Assembly (NCBI GenBank): GCA_031213475.1
Contig: JARUPZ010000001.1
Span: 20,676,933 to 20,740,932, forward strand
DNA length: 64,000 nt
DNA from: Nereocystis luetkeana
Taxonomy: Eukaryota > Sar > Phaeophyceae > Laminariales > Laminariaceae
Reading direction: 5' to 3'
The translations under genes were made by a program, and so were the position numbers. The notes under the pieces are model-generated. The model saw only the letters and a list, made by a program, of their open reading frames with translations, was not told the origin of the DNA and made no database searches. Positions 11,355 to 22,026 of this stretch are shown here, in pieces. Numbering within the stretch: the first letter of the stretch is position 1; the number at the start of each line of letters is the position of its first letter.

Positions 11355-12188
11355 TTGGGCAAGTTGATAAACCAACGTCGGCACGTAGCCCACGCTGCCT
11401 CGCTGGGGGAGCTTCCGGAGACAGCACGCCCCCCGGGACCGGGTTACCCGATGGGTGGGACCGAAACCAAAGCCCTCGCCAACGCTCGCTATAGGAGCCT
11501 ACAGGGGGAAGGAGCTACGGCAAGCCTTCGGGAAAGACCAACGGACTCACTCCGGGTCATACCCGCGGAAGAGTTTGTGGGCATGGGAAGGTGGGTCATT
11601 GAGATAGATGAACACGTGGCAGTGAGGTACCCCGGCTGCGATGCAGTGGGCGTGGACACTCGCCACGCGCGCATCTGTCCCAGGGCAGGGGCGACAAATC
11701 AACACGAACCGCTCGTTCACGCGATGTCCCGAACGTTGAAGAGGCTAGGAACTCCACACCAAGTGGAAAGCGGCAAACCTTCCACCACGGACCGAAATCT
11801 GCGGATGAATATTGTCGTCAGGAGAGGAGGTCTGCGGGATGGCCCTTTCAGGGAGTACAGGGAGAAGTCCATCCCGCTGGACGTCACCCATGCGGACCCT
11901 CAAGCGCAGATACACCTGCGAGGAGGCAGTACCGACCTAGATGGATCAGCTGCCTTCACCTCCGAGGCGGGCAAGCGCCAACACTACGTGCGTCCGGGAC
12001 GTGTGTCCTGTGACGAACGGAGTCACAAACTTGCCAGTTTTGCGGTGAAAAGCTTTGGGCGTCTCGGGGTAGAGGGCGGCAAGTTCATCGACCAGCTGGC
12101 TGCTAGTAGTAGTGGGGGGAGGGATGGTGGGTCGATGGGAAGGAAAGGATTGATGGGAAGGAACACCTACTTCAAGTCGTCTCTGTGA
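11355..12188 (+). pseudogene. C-terminal zinc-knuckle and restriction-like endonuclease region of a LINE (family B)
   Basis: A 277-codon open frame matching its neighbour at 19014-19595 over about 130 residues. Residues 95-122 carry a Cys/His cluster (C95, H104, C108, H117, H122). Residues 148-183 have the beta-strand/LDVTHADPQ arrangement reminiscent of the PD-(D/E)XK endonuclease that follows the reverse transcriptase in R2-type LINEs; K207 and Y211 follow. I recall this C-terminal block from algal LINE proteins, but the assignment is inference. Residue 152, where a catalytic Asp would be expected, is Asn here and Gly in the second copy. No reverse transcriptase precedes it, so it is a 5'-truncated, probably dead copy. 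Confidence 0.55.
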
Positions 12189-12570
12189 CTACACGGGTCG
12201 ATATTTTTTAGGAGGGGATCCCGATTTAGACTCTAGCTCAGGGGTCGTCAGGAATCGGGAAGGAGCAGGGGGGGACGAGATGACAGACCCACACCTATAG
12301 CGTGGGGGTGGAGCTTGGATGCGGGATAGGTTTCAAGGGTAGAAGTAACGGGTACGTGCATAATAAGATGGAGGGAGCAAAAAGAACACATCGAGTATCG
12401 TAGATAAAACGTAAAACAAGTAGACACAGAAGGCAGATATACGTGGTGTATAGGTTTCCTTCGGATATACGGAGACATCTTTCAAGAATTTGATCAACGT
12501 GAATACTCATGTAGACCATTGTCGGATGACAAGCCTAAAAATCATAATTGATATCAATAATACATACCAG
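12189..12570 (+). mobile_element. 3' UTR of the family B LINE
   Basis: Continues the upstream frame with segments shared with the 19.0-kb copy (GAGCTTGGATGxGGGATAGG, TAGAAGTA, GAGTATC). Its terminal part (GTTTCCTTCGG, ATTGTCGGATGACAAG, A/T-rich tail) is shared with the fragments at 3735-3835 and 56415-56583. The tail is AAT/TAA-like, unlike the (AC)n and (AAC)n tails of the other families. Confidence 0.6.
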
Positions 12571-12585
12571 TACCAGGTAAGGTAA

Positions 12586-12673
12586 CCCTTTTAGAACTGC
12601 AGTCTCATTTCGGGGACAATCCACTCAAATTTTAAGTAGTTTGTCCCCAAATCGGGACTGCGGTTCTAAAGGG
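12586..12673. mobile_element. TTAA MITE (family 1, piggyBac-like), copy a
   Basis: 88-bp near-palindrome starting CCCTTTTAGAACTGCAGT and ending ACTGCGGTTCTAAAGGG. The right flank is TTAA (12674-12677); the left is GTAA, a one-base decay of the target duplication. CCCT ends at TTAA are typical of the piggyBac superfamily. Confidence 0.8.
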
Positions 12674-12677
12674 TTAA

Positions 12678-14338
12678 GTCCTCATCTACGCGATATGATA
12701 CGACCTGGTTCCAGCGACATATATACATCAAATTCCACCGTTGGGTTATAAAAATCGGACTACGTCAAAAATATCAACACGAAGACCTATGCCGAAGGTA
12801 CAGTGAAGTTCAAAAGTTTTTTTCAAATATATGGCTTGAAAAAACAGCCGAAAAATTATCGTACCGCCGCTGTGGGGAAAAAAGAGTTTAAACAAAAAAA
12901 AAAAAAAAATTCCCCCCCCCAACGGCTGCAGACGGCGCAATTTGCGTTTTTCTGGTTGCGAATTGTTAACACGGTGATGGAAACCAGCTCGTGCGACGAT
13001 CGACGCTCGATCTCGACAGAGACTCAGCCCACGGCCAACCCGCTCGGGATCTGGCAAGGCCAACGAATATAGATGACGGCCTCGAAGATATCAGGTGGAT
13101 CCATGGTCTAGGGCGCGAGAGCTTGCCGGCGGCGTTCTACGGTAGCCTCCCAAACATGAACAATAGTCTATTTTTGCCATTCGAGACGGATGGAGAAGTT
13201 TGGTCTTCTGTTTGGTGCAAACCAGCGGCCAAATGATTTTTTTATCATACGCCTGGTTAGCTCCCGCCACATTACACCGGCCATGGTGTGAAGACATCGA
13301 CCCTAGGGTGGGTCGGAGCCCCTATCGAGCGCAGTCCGTTCAGAATTCACGACGCGATCGTTGGTCTTGTTGATCGATGTCTGTCGAGGATTCGGAATCT
13401 CGCCGCTTCGAACCAAAGATCGGCCTGAGTTTTTCAGATTTGCTTTTTCCGGGCTTTTCCAAAAGTTAGGAACATTTTTTTTTTTTTCAACGTGGCCTTT
13501 CCCTAGGAAGCGTGTTCTGTTTTTTTTTGGCGGGTAGCTATTGAAGTTCTAACTTATTATTGAAACTTCGCTGTACCATTGGCATTGGTCTAAAAAGATG
13601 TCCATACGCCCGCATGAACAATGAATGGGTCATATCGCTAATGATGAAGAGATTTTCATTTTCTGGCGTGAGAGTTGTATTTTGCGACATTAGCCCAATC
13701 TTCTAAGACGCGTCTTACAATACGTACGTATTCATACGTTAATCAAGAGAGAGGCCCGTCTTACTCGATACCTGGTGCATACATCGCGTCTTGGCATGTC
13801 TTAGCTTCGTCAATTGTACCTCTTGGATTCGTTTTACAATGGACCAGGCGCCGATCGTGGGGTCTTAGGGGGGTCGACACGACCACAGCGAGCTGCGTGG
13901 AAAATGGTGGAAACACACCGAGGACAGCAGCAGATGAATCGACTACAACTAACTATAACTTTCTTCTTTCGAACCTTCTTTTTTCGGGCCTCCATGCGGG
14001 TTGCCCTGGGACACCGGGGACATCGAACTCGGTTTCCCGTATCTTTGAGGATGGCATAATCATGTGTTCAAAACAAATGAAAAACAAAGCGTATGATCTC
14101 TCTCCTCTCTCCCCATCTGCCACACCAACCTCTTTTGTACGTACTACATTACTGCTACCTCTGTTTGGTTTCGAGCTCACGTTTGTGTTGTAACCATTGG
14201 TTGTTAACGTCGTAATATATACCTGGTACCAGGTATTGCAAATAAATATACTTGGTCGCATACTTTGGGGCGGCCACTCTATTACTGCTGTTTTCGTTTT
14301 CTCCGTTTTTTCAGCTAATAATGTTGCTATACCGCCGT
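12678..14338. other. No gene recognised; several A/T homopolymers
   Basis: A-runs near 12894-12909 and T-runs near 13477-13488 and 13521. A 172-codon frame at 13675-14193 has no recognisable domain. ACCTGGTACCAGGT, a dispersed perfect palindrome, lies at 14221-14234. Confidence 0.5.
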
Positions 14339-14464
14339 AGTGCATCAGTATACCACAGGAAATATAATGCGTTATTTGATACGCCCAACGTAGGACAACA
14401 ACTAACTGCTCTCTGTCTGTGTTCCGTGGGCAGTTTCGGTTCCGTTCGTGCTTTATTACAACAA

Positions 14465-14790
14465 TTACAATATTGTTGTTGTTGTTGTTGTTCTCACATT
14501 AACTCAAAATTCAATGCAGTCCGTGGTCGCAGGACAGGCTCCAATAACTCTGGAGTGGAAGAAATACCTCAAGTAAAAACAGAGGCAAAAACAAAAAACA
14601 AGCATACGCACTCCACCACTGCGGACACCAGGGAAGCAAAAAGGAGACTATTAAAAGCAGACAAAAACCTAAAAAAGAAGATGAAGCTAAGCAAAAAAAA
14701 CAAAACAAAACAAAAACAAAAACAGACGCAGATACAGACAAAACGGAAAAATGAGAACGAAACAAAAAATGGGAACGGACGGTTTCTTTT
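14465..14790 (-). mobile_element. (AAC)n-tailed short retroposon (family C), copy 1
   Basis: Minus-strand copy: the (GTT)n at 14471-14490 is the complement of the 3' tail, preceded in element orientation by GAGTTAATGTGAGAAC. Internal blocks GAGCCTGTCCTGCGACCACG, TTCTTCCACTCCAGAG, CCCTGGTGTCCGCAGTGGTG and TTTTTAGGTTTTTGTC match copies at 18284 and 22537. The 5' part differs from those copies. Non-coding. Confidence 0.75.
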
Positions 14791-15128
14791 AGAAAGCAAA
14801 CCAATTGTGTACAACTCCAAGAAAAAAAGTTGACAGTCCTGTGGGGCTGTACATCAGCCTTCGAATGAGCTGTCGCTCAGGCTGGAAGTCCTCGGCATCG
14901 CCGCGGTAGCCAGCATCTAGAGAAATCACAATAGAGCCAGCGTATATCGCTTTTTGCGCCCACCCGAAGGCACGAGATGGAGCATGACCGTTCTGACGAG
15001 CTCCTCTCACAGGGCTGGCCAAGGGGTTTCGCAGGATCATTTTGGTCCTCTGATGCACCTCATGGTTCTGGAGATACGGCTTGGTTCTCATTTTAGGCTT
15101 CGTTCCCATTTTTCCGATTTGTCTGTTC

Positions 15129-15306
15129 CTTGTCGACTCGCATCGAATTGTGCCTACCCACGCTGCAAGGCGCTCTCAACAATTGAATCCTTTTTTATTT
15201 TATTTTTTTTCGCAAAAAAAAACAAAGTCCGACCCACCAGGGGCTCGAACCCAGGGCTCAATCACAAGTGGAATTCGAGGTTACCCACTTGAACCACCGG
15301 GACGAC
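15129..15306 (-). mobile_element. tRNA-derived SINE (type 1), 3'-truncated copy
   Basis: Minus-strand copy: the tRNA-like head lies at about 15227-15306 with box-B-like GGTTCGAGCCCC (complement), then A-rich spacer and the GGATTCAATTGTTGAGAG core. Similarity to other copies ends near 15129, so the 3' half is missing. Confidence 0.75.
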
Positions 15307-15403
15307 CTTGGGCTGGGTAATCGATCGGTCTTCTACCCCTATTATAGCTCAGCAGGTGACACCTTCACACTGACATATTTTTTGCTTCCCTGGTGTTCTT
15401 AGT

Positions 15404-16184
15404 GTGTGTGTGTGTGTGTGTTCTTCACATTAAACCGTTCTTTCTACCCGTCGACATCCAGCACAACCAGTGTCCGTGCCGATTCTTCCATCCTAGAAGA
15501 GATACAAGTTCTGTGGTCACAAAGCTACGCCACAGAGATACTACGTTGCCACGTGTGCAGTGTGAACTGCAGTGGGCAATGCAAAGCCATGTCATCATAC
15601 TAGATACGACAGGCACGACATACGCAATCTATGAAATAGTGAAACGAAAAGAAACAATCAAAGAGAAAACAAAACAAGGTAGACAAGTCGAAAAAGAAAA
15701 AGAAGAAGAATGAAAGCAAAATCTAAGAGAAACAATCTGTCGTGCCCCCCCCCCCGCAGGCGAGGTGGCCTACACTTGAAAAAGAACGAGCTGGAAAAAA
15801 GAAGAAATAACAAAAGACACCACTGCTTGTGAACAGAGTAAGACAAAGAACCAAGGAGAAAGTAACAAGGAAAAATAACAAAGGGGAAATAACAGGCAGA
15901 CCAAAGCCCAAAGCACCTTCTAGGTGGCGGCAGCAGCTTGTGGTACGAGTAGTATAGCCAGGTTCTCCCTGCTAATCCGCCTGGTACCTTGCTACCCAGA
16001 CAGCCGTCTCCGCCCTGCGTTCGTCAACTATGCCCAGCCCCTTGGCGTCAGACAATACGAGCCGAGCAGAGCAGGTTCGTCTTCCAACCACGCCACACGG
16101 CTCCTTGAGTACGGCTTATCAATCAGAAAAGGAAGAGGAAGAGAAAAAATGAAATGAAAATCACGGAGAGTCAGCGCAAGAGAG

Positions 16185-16216
<32 letters not shown>

Positions 16217-17958
16217 AAAAGAGAAGACAAGGGAAGACCACGTTCGAGCCAGCTGCACCAGTTGGTAGCACTAGTAGTATGGTCATATTCTACTTCCTAG
16301 TCGACTTGGTGCCTTGCTACCCTGTCTGCCATCTCCTTCCTACTTTCGTCTACCGCCGTTTCCCTTCTACCCCTCCTGTTCCCCCCCCTCTCCGCATTCA
16401 CTCGGTCTGGCTTTATGCCACTTCTCCTGTTGCCCCCTCCCCCCCCGTTCCTTTGGGCACCATCCACGGCGGATGCGCGGCGCTGTCTACTCATCTCAGC
16501 CTCAGCCTCGTGCCACCTCACCATGAACCGTTCGGCTGCTTCAAGGATCCCCCGGTACCACTTCCCCGCCTTTTTGGCTGCTGTGGACCACAACGCGGTC
16601 TCAACTCCAAACACCAAGGGGGCAACTTCCGTTGACCCTTCGGTGGCTCGGAACTCCCTAAGGTCTTCGACTATGCATCTATGCCAAGTCTTACACTGTC
16701 CGCCTGGTCTCGGGTTCTCCCCACCAGCTATCGTCCCGAGCATTACCCGATTGGGTAATCGCTCCTTGCTTTGCCGTGCCACGCCCCCCGCAAAGAAGAG
16801 CCGCCGTTTGCGAATGGTCGTTTCGATGCTCTCGCAACGTGTCATCTTGAGGGCCTTCGCGTACGAGAGGGTGGCATGGTCAGTACGAAGTCGGCGCTGG
16901 AAGCCAATGACTCGCAACAGGACTTGGTGGTGAGCCGTTCGAAGCTTGGCAAAGTGTTCCGCTCTGAGGGTCCACGTCACACACCCGTACAGCAGGGTCT
17001 CAATCACCTCGGCCTTCAGCATTCGGACTTTAAGGCTAAGGGGGGCGGTCGTCCTATCATACAACTCCGGGCCGAACCGTTTGAAGCATGCTCGCATGAG
17101 GCGGATCCGTCGGTCGATTTCGAGCGAGAGGTCAGCGTTTTCGTGGATAACGCCGCCTAGGTATAAGAACTGGGTCGTCTGCTTATACCTCTGACCTGCC
17201 GCTTCGATGACGAGCGGTGGTGCGAGGGTTGTCCGGTCTGGTGTTTGTAGGACCATTGTCTCAGTCTTCTTTTCCGACACCGTGAGGCCTGCTGCTTCGA
17301 AGACAGTCACGATGACTGTCATCATTTTTGCGAGCCCTTCAGCCGACTTCGAGACAATTCCTGCATCGTCGGCGTACAACATGCCCCATACAGACCTTCG
17401 CACGCACGCCAATGGCTCCTCCTTCCCTGTTCGAACTACTCCAGCTTCCAAGAGTTGGACCAAATCCCTTACAATGGCTTCGTCTTGGCTGAAGCGTACT
17501 AGTACGACGTGTAACGCAGCAGCGAAGAACACGTTGAACAGTAACGGTGACAGTACACAGCCTTGCCGCAGCCCCTGCGTGACATCAAACCATTCCGAGA
17601 GCTCGCCGTCATCAGTACGCACGCGAGCCCGCATGCCATCGTGGAAATTACGGATAATTCTCAGCATCTTGGTTGGTACGCCAAAGCGTGTGAGTACCTT
17701 CCATAACAGCTCTCGGTCGACAGAGTCGTACGCTTTCTGCAGATCGATGAAGCACACGTATAAGGGGATTTTCCTCTGTCGTCCGAGCTCTTGCAGCCGG
17801 CGCACGACGAACAACATATCAATCGTTGATCGTGCGGGGCGGAAGCCGCACTGTTCCTCGGGGAGTAGTTCCTCGGTCTCGCAGTAGTTGCTGAGGCGGG
17901 ACGCGACGATTTTCAACAACACTTTGCCTGCGTGGGCAACAAGCGAGATCCCTCTATA
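15404..17958 (-). mobile_element. LINE family A, copy L1 (5'-truncated, (AC)n tail)
   Basis: Minus-strand LINE: (GT)n at 15404-15420 is the complement of its AC tail, followed by ~880 bp of 3' UTR and the reverse-transcriptase frame. It is 5'-truncated at about 17958. Short segments on both sides (TTTTTGCTTCCCTGGTGT at about 15380 and GTGGCGGAGTGC at 17959-17970) match consecutive parts of the family C retroposon, so L1 probably inserted into such a copy. Its 3' UTR is almost identical to L5 at 25520-26273 (about five differences in 750 bp), implying recent mobilisation. Confidence 0.85.
16297..17922 (-). CDS. Reverse transcriptase of LINE family A (541-codon partial ORF)
   Basis: Reverse transcriptase of an endonuclease-containing LINE; it would copy LINE RNA into the target site by target-primed reverse transcription. 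Visible in order: [10 protein letters not shown] (24-33), motif [10 protein letters not shown] with catalytic D60, motif [15 protein letters not shown] (117-130), motif C YADD (183-186), KKTETM (218-223) and YLGGVI (254-259). The C-terminal half has W/H/R-rich segments ending in a basic Gly-rich tail. All catalytic aspartates are intact and the frame has no internal stop. The endonuclease and N-terminal RT region are absent because the copy is 5'-truncated, so it cannot be autonomous. The start codon is only the first Met after the truncation. Confidence 0.88.
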   Translation of the reverse strand: MLLKIVASRLSNYCETEELLPEEQCGFRPARSTIDMLFVVRRLQELGRQRKIPLYVCFIDLQKAYDSVDRELLWKVLTRFGVPTKMLRIIRNFHDGMRARVRTDDGELSEWFDVTQGLRQGCVLSPLLFNVFFAAALHVVLVRFSQDEAIVRDLVQLLEAGVVRTGKEEPLACVRRSVWGMLYADDAGIVSKSAEGLAKMMTVIVTVFEAAGLTVSEKKTETMVLQTPDRTTLAPPLVIEAAGQRYKQTTQFLYLGGVIHENADLSLEIDRRIRLMRACFKRFGPELYDRTTAPLSLKVRMLKAEVIETLLYGCVTWTLRAEHFAKLRTAHHQVLLRVIGFQRRLRTDHATLSYAKALKMTRCESIETTIRKRRLFFAGGVARQSKERLPNRVMLGTIAGGENPRPGGQCKTWHRCIVEDLREFRATEGSTEVAPLVFGVETALWSTAAKKAGKWYRGILEAAERFMVRWHEAEAEMSRQRRASAVDGAQRNGGGGGNRRSGIKPDRVNAERGGNRRGRRETAVDESRKEMADRVARHQVD

Positions 17959-18283
17959 GTGGCGGAGTGCATCAGTATATATATGTTTTTTTAGTTTTTT
18001 TCATCTCTGCTCTACACCCCTCGCGAAGCGTGCGAGCCGGTAATCGGCGAAAAATTGCGCACTCTCTGGCGCGTTTCCTTTCTTGATTTCTTGCTCTCTG
18101 TTGCTTCCTTGCCTGACCTGACTTTTTCTCTTTCTTCCCTTCAGGATGTGTGATTTTTTCGATTTTAATCCCGATTTTTTCGACGACGAGTTGTTATTTT
18201 CATCCTGTTTCGTTTTCGGGGTAGTATGTGGTCTTCTCGGTTTCTGTGGCGACCTGTACAGCGTACCGCATGTATGTGATACG

Positions 18284-18639
18284 TGATTATCGCTTTTTTG
18301 TCCCTTCTTCTTTTTTCATTTTTCTTTCATTCCCGTTTGCACCTCTTTGTGTCTTTGTTAGTATGGTCCGTTTTGCATTTTTTTTTGCGTTTTGCTACCT
18401 GCTTCTGTTTATGTTTTTGTTTTGTTTTGTTTTTTTGCTTCGCTTCATCTTCTTTTTTGGGTTTTTGTCTGCTGCTATTAATAGTCTCCTTTTTGCTTCC
18501 CTGGTGTCCGCGGTGGCGGAGTGCGATGCTTGTTTTTTGTTTTTGCCTCTGTTTTACTTGAGGTATTTCTTCCACTCCAGAGTGTTATTGGAGCCTGTCC
18601 TGCGACCACGGACTGCATTGAATTGTGAGTTAATGTGAG

Positions 18640-18670
<31 letters not shown>
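18284..18670 (+). mobile_element. Family C retroposon, copy 2, with 10-bp target duplication
   Basis: 387-bp element from TGATTATCGC to an (AAC)n tail, flanked by the perfect direct repeat ATGTGATACG (18274-18283 and 18671-18680). The same start occurs in the copy at 22537, suggesting a defined 5' end. Non-coding; T-rich 5' half. Target duplication and tail show retroposition. Confidence 0.85.
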
Positions 18671-18673
<3 letters not shown>

Positions 18674-18854
18674 TGATACGAGCATTCGCGGGCCTCCCTT
18701 CCTATGTTTTCTCTGAGTTGCATATGTGCTTCAGTTATCATGCGTCTTACTTTTTGCTCGTTGTATTTTTTAACTGAGGTATTTCTTCCATCTCAGAGTT
18801 ATTGGAGCCTGTCCTGCGACCACGGACTACATTGTATTGAGCCGGTGTGATTAA

Positions 18855-18944
18855 CCCTTTTAGCACCGCACTCCCATATGTGGGGACAAAGTAGTCTAAC
18901 TGTAAGTAGTTTGTCCCCAAAACGGGAATGGGGTCCTAAAAGGG
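18855..18944. mobile_element. TTAA MITE (family 1), copy b
   Basis: 90 bp, flanked by TTAA at 18851-18854 and 18945-18948, inserted in the TTAA of the family C 3' end. CCCTTTTAGCACC and GGGTCCTAAAAGGG ends, TTTGTCCCC internal block. Confidence 0.88.
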
Positions 18945-19004
18945 TTAAGGTGAGAACACAATTTATTTAACGCCTGCCGAAATACCACAAATAAAATAGA
19001 GCAA

Positions 19005-19660
19005 ACACACCAAGTGGAAAGCGGCGAATCGTTCACCGCAGACAGAAATCTGCGGATGGGCATTGCCGTCAGGAGAGGAGGCCTACGGGATGGTCCTCCT
19101 AGAGAGTATAGGGAGAAGTTCATCCCGCTGGACGTCACCCATGCGGACCCTCAAGAGCAAATTTACCGGCGAGGACGCAGTGCCGATCAAGATGGATCAG
19201 CTGCCTCTACCTCCGAGCCGCGCAAGCGCCAACACTACGCTCGTCCGGGACATGTGTCCTGTGACGAACGGAGTCACAAACTTGCCAGTTTAGCGGGGGA
19301 AAGCTTTGGGCGTCCCGGGGTAGAGGGCAGTAAGTTGGCTGTTAGTGTAATGGGGGGGAGGGATGGTGGGTCGATGGGAAGGAAAGGATTGGTGGAGGAA
19401 CGCCTGCTCCAAATCGACTCAGTGACTACATACAGGTCGATATCTTTTAGGAGGGTATCACGATTTAGACTCCAGCTTAGGGGTCGTCAGGAATCAGGAA
19501 GGTGCCGGGGGGAGGAGATGACAGACCCACACATCGATGGCGTGGAGATGGAGCTTGGATGTGGGATAGGTTTCACGAGTAGAAGTAGCGAGTAGGAAGG
19601 AGAAAAAACAACGCATAGAGTATCTTAGGTAAATCAAAAAAGAAGTAGACAGACATAGAA
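19005..19660 (+). pseudogene. Family B LINE endonuclease-region remnant, copy 2
   Basis: A frame at 19014-19595 (193 codons) is homologous to residues about 138-275 of the frame at 11355. It starts inside the HQVESG segment, so it is 5'-truncated, and continues further C-terminally (KERLLQ-like and SRFRLQLRGRQES segments) than the first copy. The LDVTHADPQ motif is kept; the expected first catalytic Asp is Gly (LRMGIAV). The 3' UTR is cut at 19660 by LINE copy L2. Role by homology: DNA nicking in target-primed reverse transcription; this copy is not functional. Confidence 0.55.
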
Positions 19661-20794
19661 GGTGTGTGTTCTTCACATTAAACCGTTCTTGCTATGCGTC
19701 GACTTCCAGCACAACCAGTGTCCGTGCCGATTCTTCAATCCAAAAATAGAGACAAGTTCTGTGGTCACAAAGCTACGCCACAGAAAAACTACGTTGCCAC
19801 GTACCTGGTATGCAGTAAGCACAGCAGTGGGCAATGCAATGCCATGCCATCGTACTAGGTGCGACGGGCACGACATACACAATCTATGAAATAGAGAAGC
19901 GAAAGGAGACAATCAAAGAAAAAACAAAAACAAAGAAGACAAATAGAAAAAAAAAAAAAAAATGAAGGAAAAAATAGAAGAAACAACCTGCCGTGCCCCC
20001 CCCCGGCAGGCGTGGTGGCCAACACTTGAAAAAGAACAAACTGGAAAAAAACACCGCTTTTTAAAAACAGAGAAAGACAAAGAACCAAGGGAAAAATAAC
20101 AAAGGGGAAATAACAGGCAGACCATAGCCCAAAGAACCCTCCAGGTGACGGCAGCAGTTTGTGGTGCTAGTAGTATGGTCAGGTTCTCCCTGCTAATCCG
20201 TCTCGTACCTTGCTACCCAGACTGCCGTCTCCGCCCTGCGATCGTCAACTATGCCTAACCCTTTGGCGTCAAACAATACGAAACGAGCAGAGCAGGTTCG
20301 TCATCCAACCACGCCACATGACTCCTTCAATACGGCTTTATAAACACAAATAAGTAAGAGAACAAAATTGAATGAAAATCACGGAGAATCAGCGCAAGAA
20401 AAAGAAAAGAAAAGAAAAGAGTAGGCAAGGAAAGACCACGTTCGAACCAGCTGCACTAGTTAGTGGCACTAGTAGTATGGTCATGTTCTACTTCCTAGCC
20501 GGCCTGGTGCCTTGCTACCCTGTCTGCCATCCCCTTCCTACTTTCGTCTACCGTAGTCTCCCTTCTACTCCTCCTGTCCCCCCCCCTCTCCGCATTCCCT
20601 TGGTCGGGTTTTCGGCCACTTCTCCCGTTGCCCCCCGCGCTTTGCCCAAGCAATGTCAGCCTGGTCGGTGAAAACCCGACATGCTCCGTCCCAGCCTTGT
20701 AGGGATGCGAGGGTCTATGGTCATACGACTACGGCCATGCATGAGATCGAGTGCATACCTCCTATCGAGTACAACCCCCCCTCACCCCCCTTAC

Positions 20795-22026
20795 CTTTGA
20801 CACCATCCACCGCGGGTGCACGGCGCTGCGTACTCATCTCAGCCTCAGCCTCGTGTCACCTCACCATGAACCGTTCGGCTGCTTCAAGGATCCCCCGGTA
20901 CCACTTCCCCGCCTGTTGACTGCAGTGGGCCACAACGCGGTCTCAACTCCAAACACCAAGGGGGAAACTAAAGTTGACCCTTCGGTGGCTCGGAACTCCT
21001 TAAGGTCTTCGACTATGCATCTATGCCAAGTCTTACACACTGCCTCCCTGGTCTCGGGTTCTCCCCACCAGCCATCGTCCCGAACATTACCCGACTGGGT
21101 AGTCGCTCCTTGCTTTTCCGTGCCACGCTCCCCGCAAAGAAGAGCCGCCGGTTACGAATGGTCGTTTCGATGCTCTTGCAACGTGTCATCTTGAGGGCCT
21201 TCGCGTACGATATCGTTGCATGGTCACTACGAAGTCGGCGCTGGAAGCCAATGCCTCGCAACAAGACATCGTGGTGAGCCGTTCGAAGCTTGGTAACGTG
21301 TTCCGCTAAGAGGGGCCACTAAGATTTTGATTTCATTTTTCTTCTTTTTCTCTTTCGATTTGTCTACGAGTACCTTGTTTTTGTTTTCTCTTTGATTGTT
21401 TTTTTTCGTTTCACTATTTCATAGATTGCGTATGTCGTGCCTGTCGTATCTAGTATGATGACACGGCTTTGCATTGCCCACTGCAGTGCACACTGCACAC
21501 GTGGCAACGTAGTATCTCTGTGGCGTAGCTTTGTGACCACAGAACTTGTATCTCTTCTAGGATTGAAGAATCGGCACGGACACTGGTTGTGCTGGATGTC
21601 GACGGGTAGAAAAAGAACACACACACACGTCACACACCCGTACAGCAGTAGGATCTCAATCACCTCGGCCTTCAGCATTCGGACTTGCACGCTAAGGGGG
21701 GCGGTTGTCCTATTATACAACTCCGGGCCAAACCGTTTGAGGCATGGTCACATGAGGCGGATCCGTCAATCGATTTCGAGCGGTGGTGCGAGGGTGGTCT
21801 GGTCTGGCGTTCGTAGGAGCAGTGCCTCTGTCTTCTTTTCCGACACCGTGAGGCCGGCTGCTTCGAACACAGTCACGATGACTGTCATCATTTTCGCGAG
21901 CCCTTCAGCCAACTTCGAGGCAATTCCTGCGTCAACCGCGTACATGCCCAATAGAGCCCTTCGCACGCACGCCAACGGCTCGTGCTTCTCTGTTCGAACT
22001 ACCCAAACATCACTGAGTTGGACCAA
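20795..22026 (-). pseudogene. Reverse transcriptase pseudogene of LINE copy L2
   Basis: Fragments in different frames are recognisable against copy L1. 22026-21766 covers the motif C region, 21720-21629 the MLKAEVIE region, 21264-21013 the [12 protein letters not shown] region, and the C-terminal region follows below 20950. The YADD motif is YAVD with a lost residue before it (GMYAVDAG), so catalysis is abolished. Frameshifts, a 90-bp deletion and a nested insertion confirm a dead copy. Confidence 0.8.
21320..21628 (+). mobile_element. LINE family A 3'-end fragment L8 nested in L2
   Basis: Plus-strand 3' UTR terminus running from AAGATTTTGATTTC to GGGTAGAAAAAGAAC and an AC tail, inserted between RT codons of L2 (the reading GAGGGTCCAC/GTCACACACC in L1 is split here). 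The target duplication is masked by the AC tail. Confidence 0.8.

Larger units (their letters stand above)
18228..18965 (+). mobile_element. Family C retroposon, older copy 3, split by two insertions
   Basis: Matches the copy at 22925-23270: TGTACAGCGTACCGCATGTA at about 18255, ATGTGCTTCAGT, then TTCTTCCATCTCAGAG, GAGCCTGTCCTGCGACCACG and GGTGAGAAC. It is interrupted by a younger family C copy (18284-18670) and by a TTAA MITE (18855-18944). Confidence 0.7.

Noticed and set aside
15331..15365. TATAGCTCAGCAGG segment resembling a tRNA D-arm
   Set aside because: No anticodon arm, T-arm or acceptor pairing follows at the right spacing.
17207..17887. Long plus-strand open frame (226 codons) and similar ones at 39414-40097 and 35300-35980
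   Set aside because: They lie exactly opposite the LINE reverse transcriptase and recur only because the RT recurs; antisense shadows.
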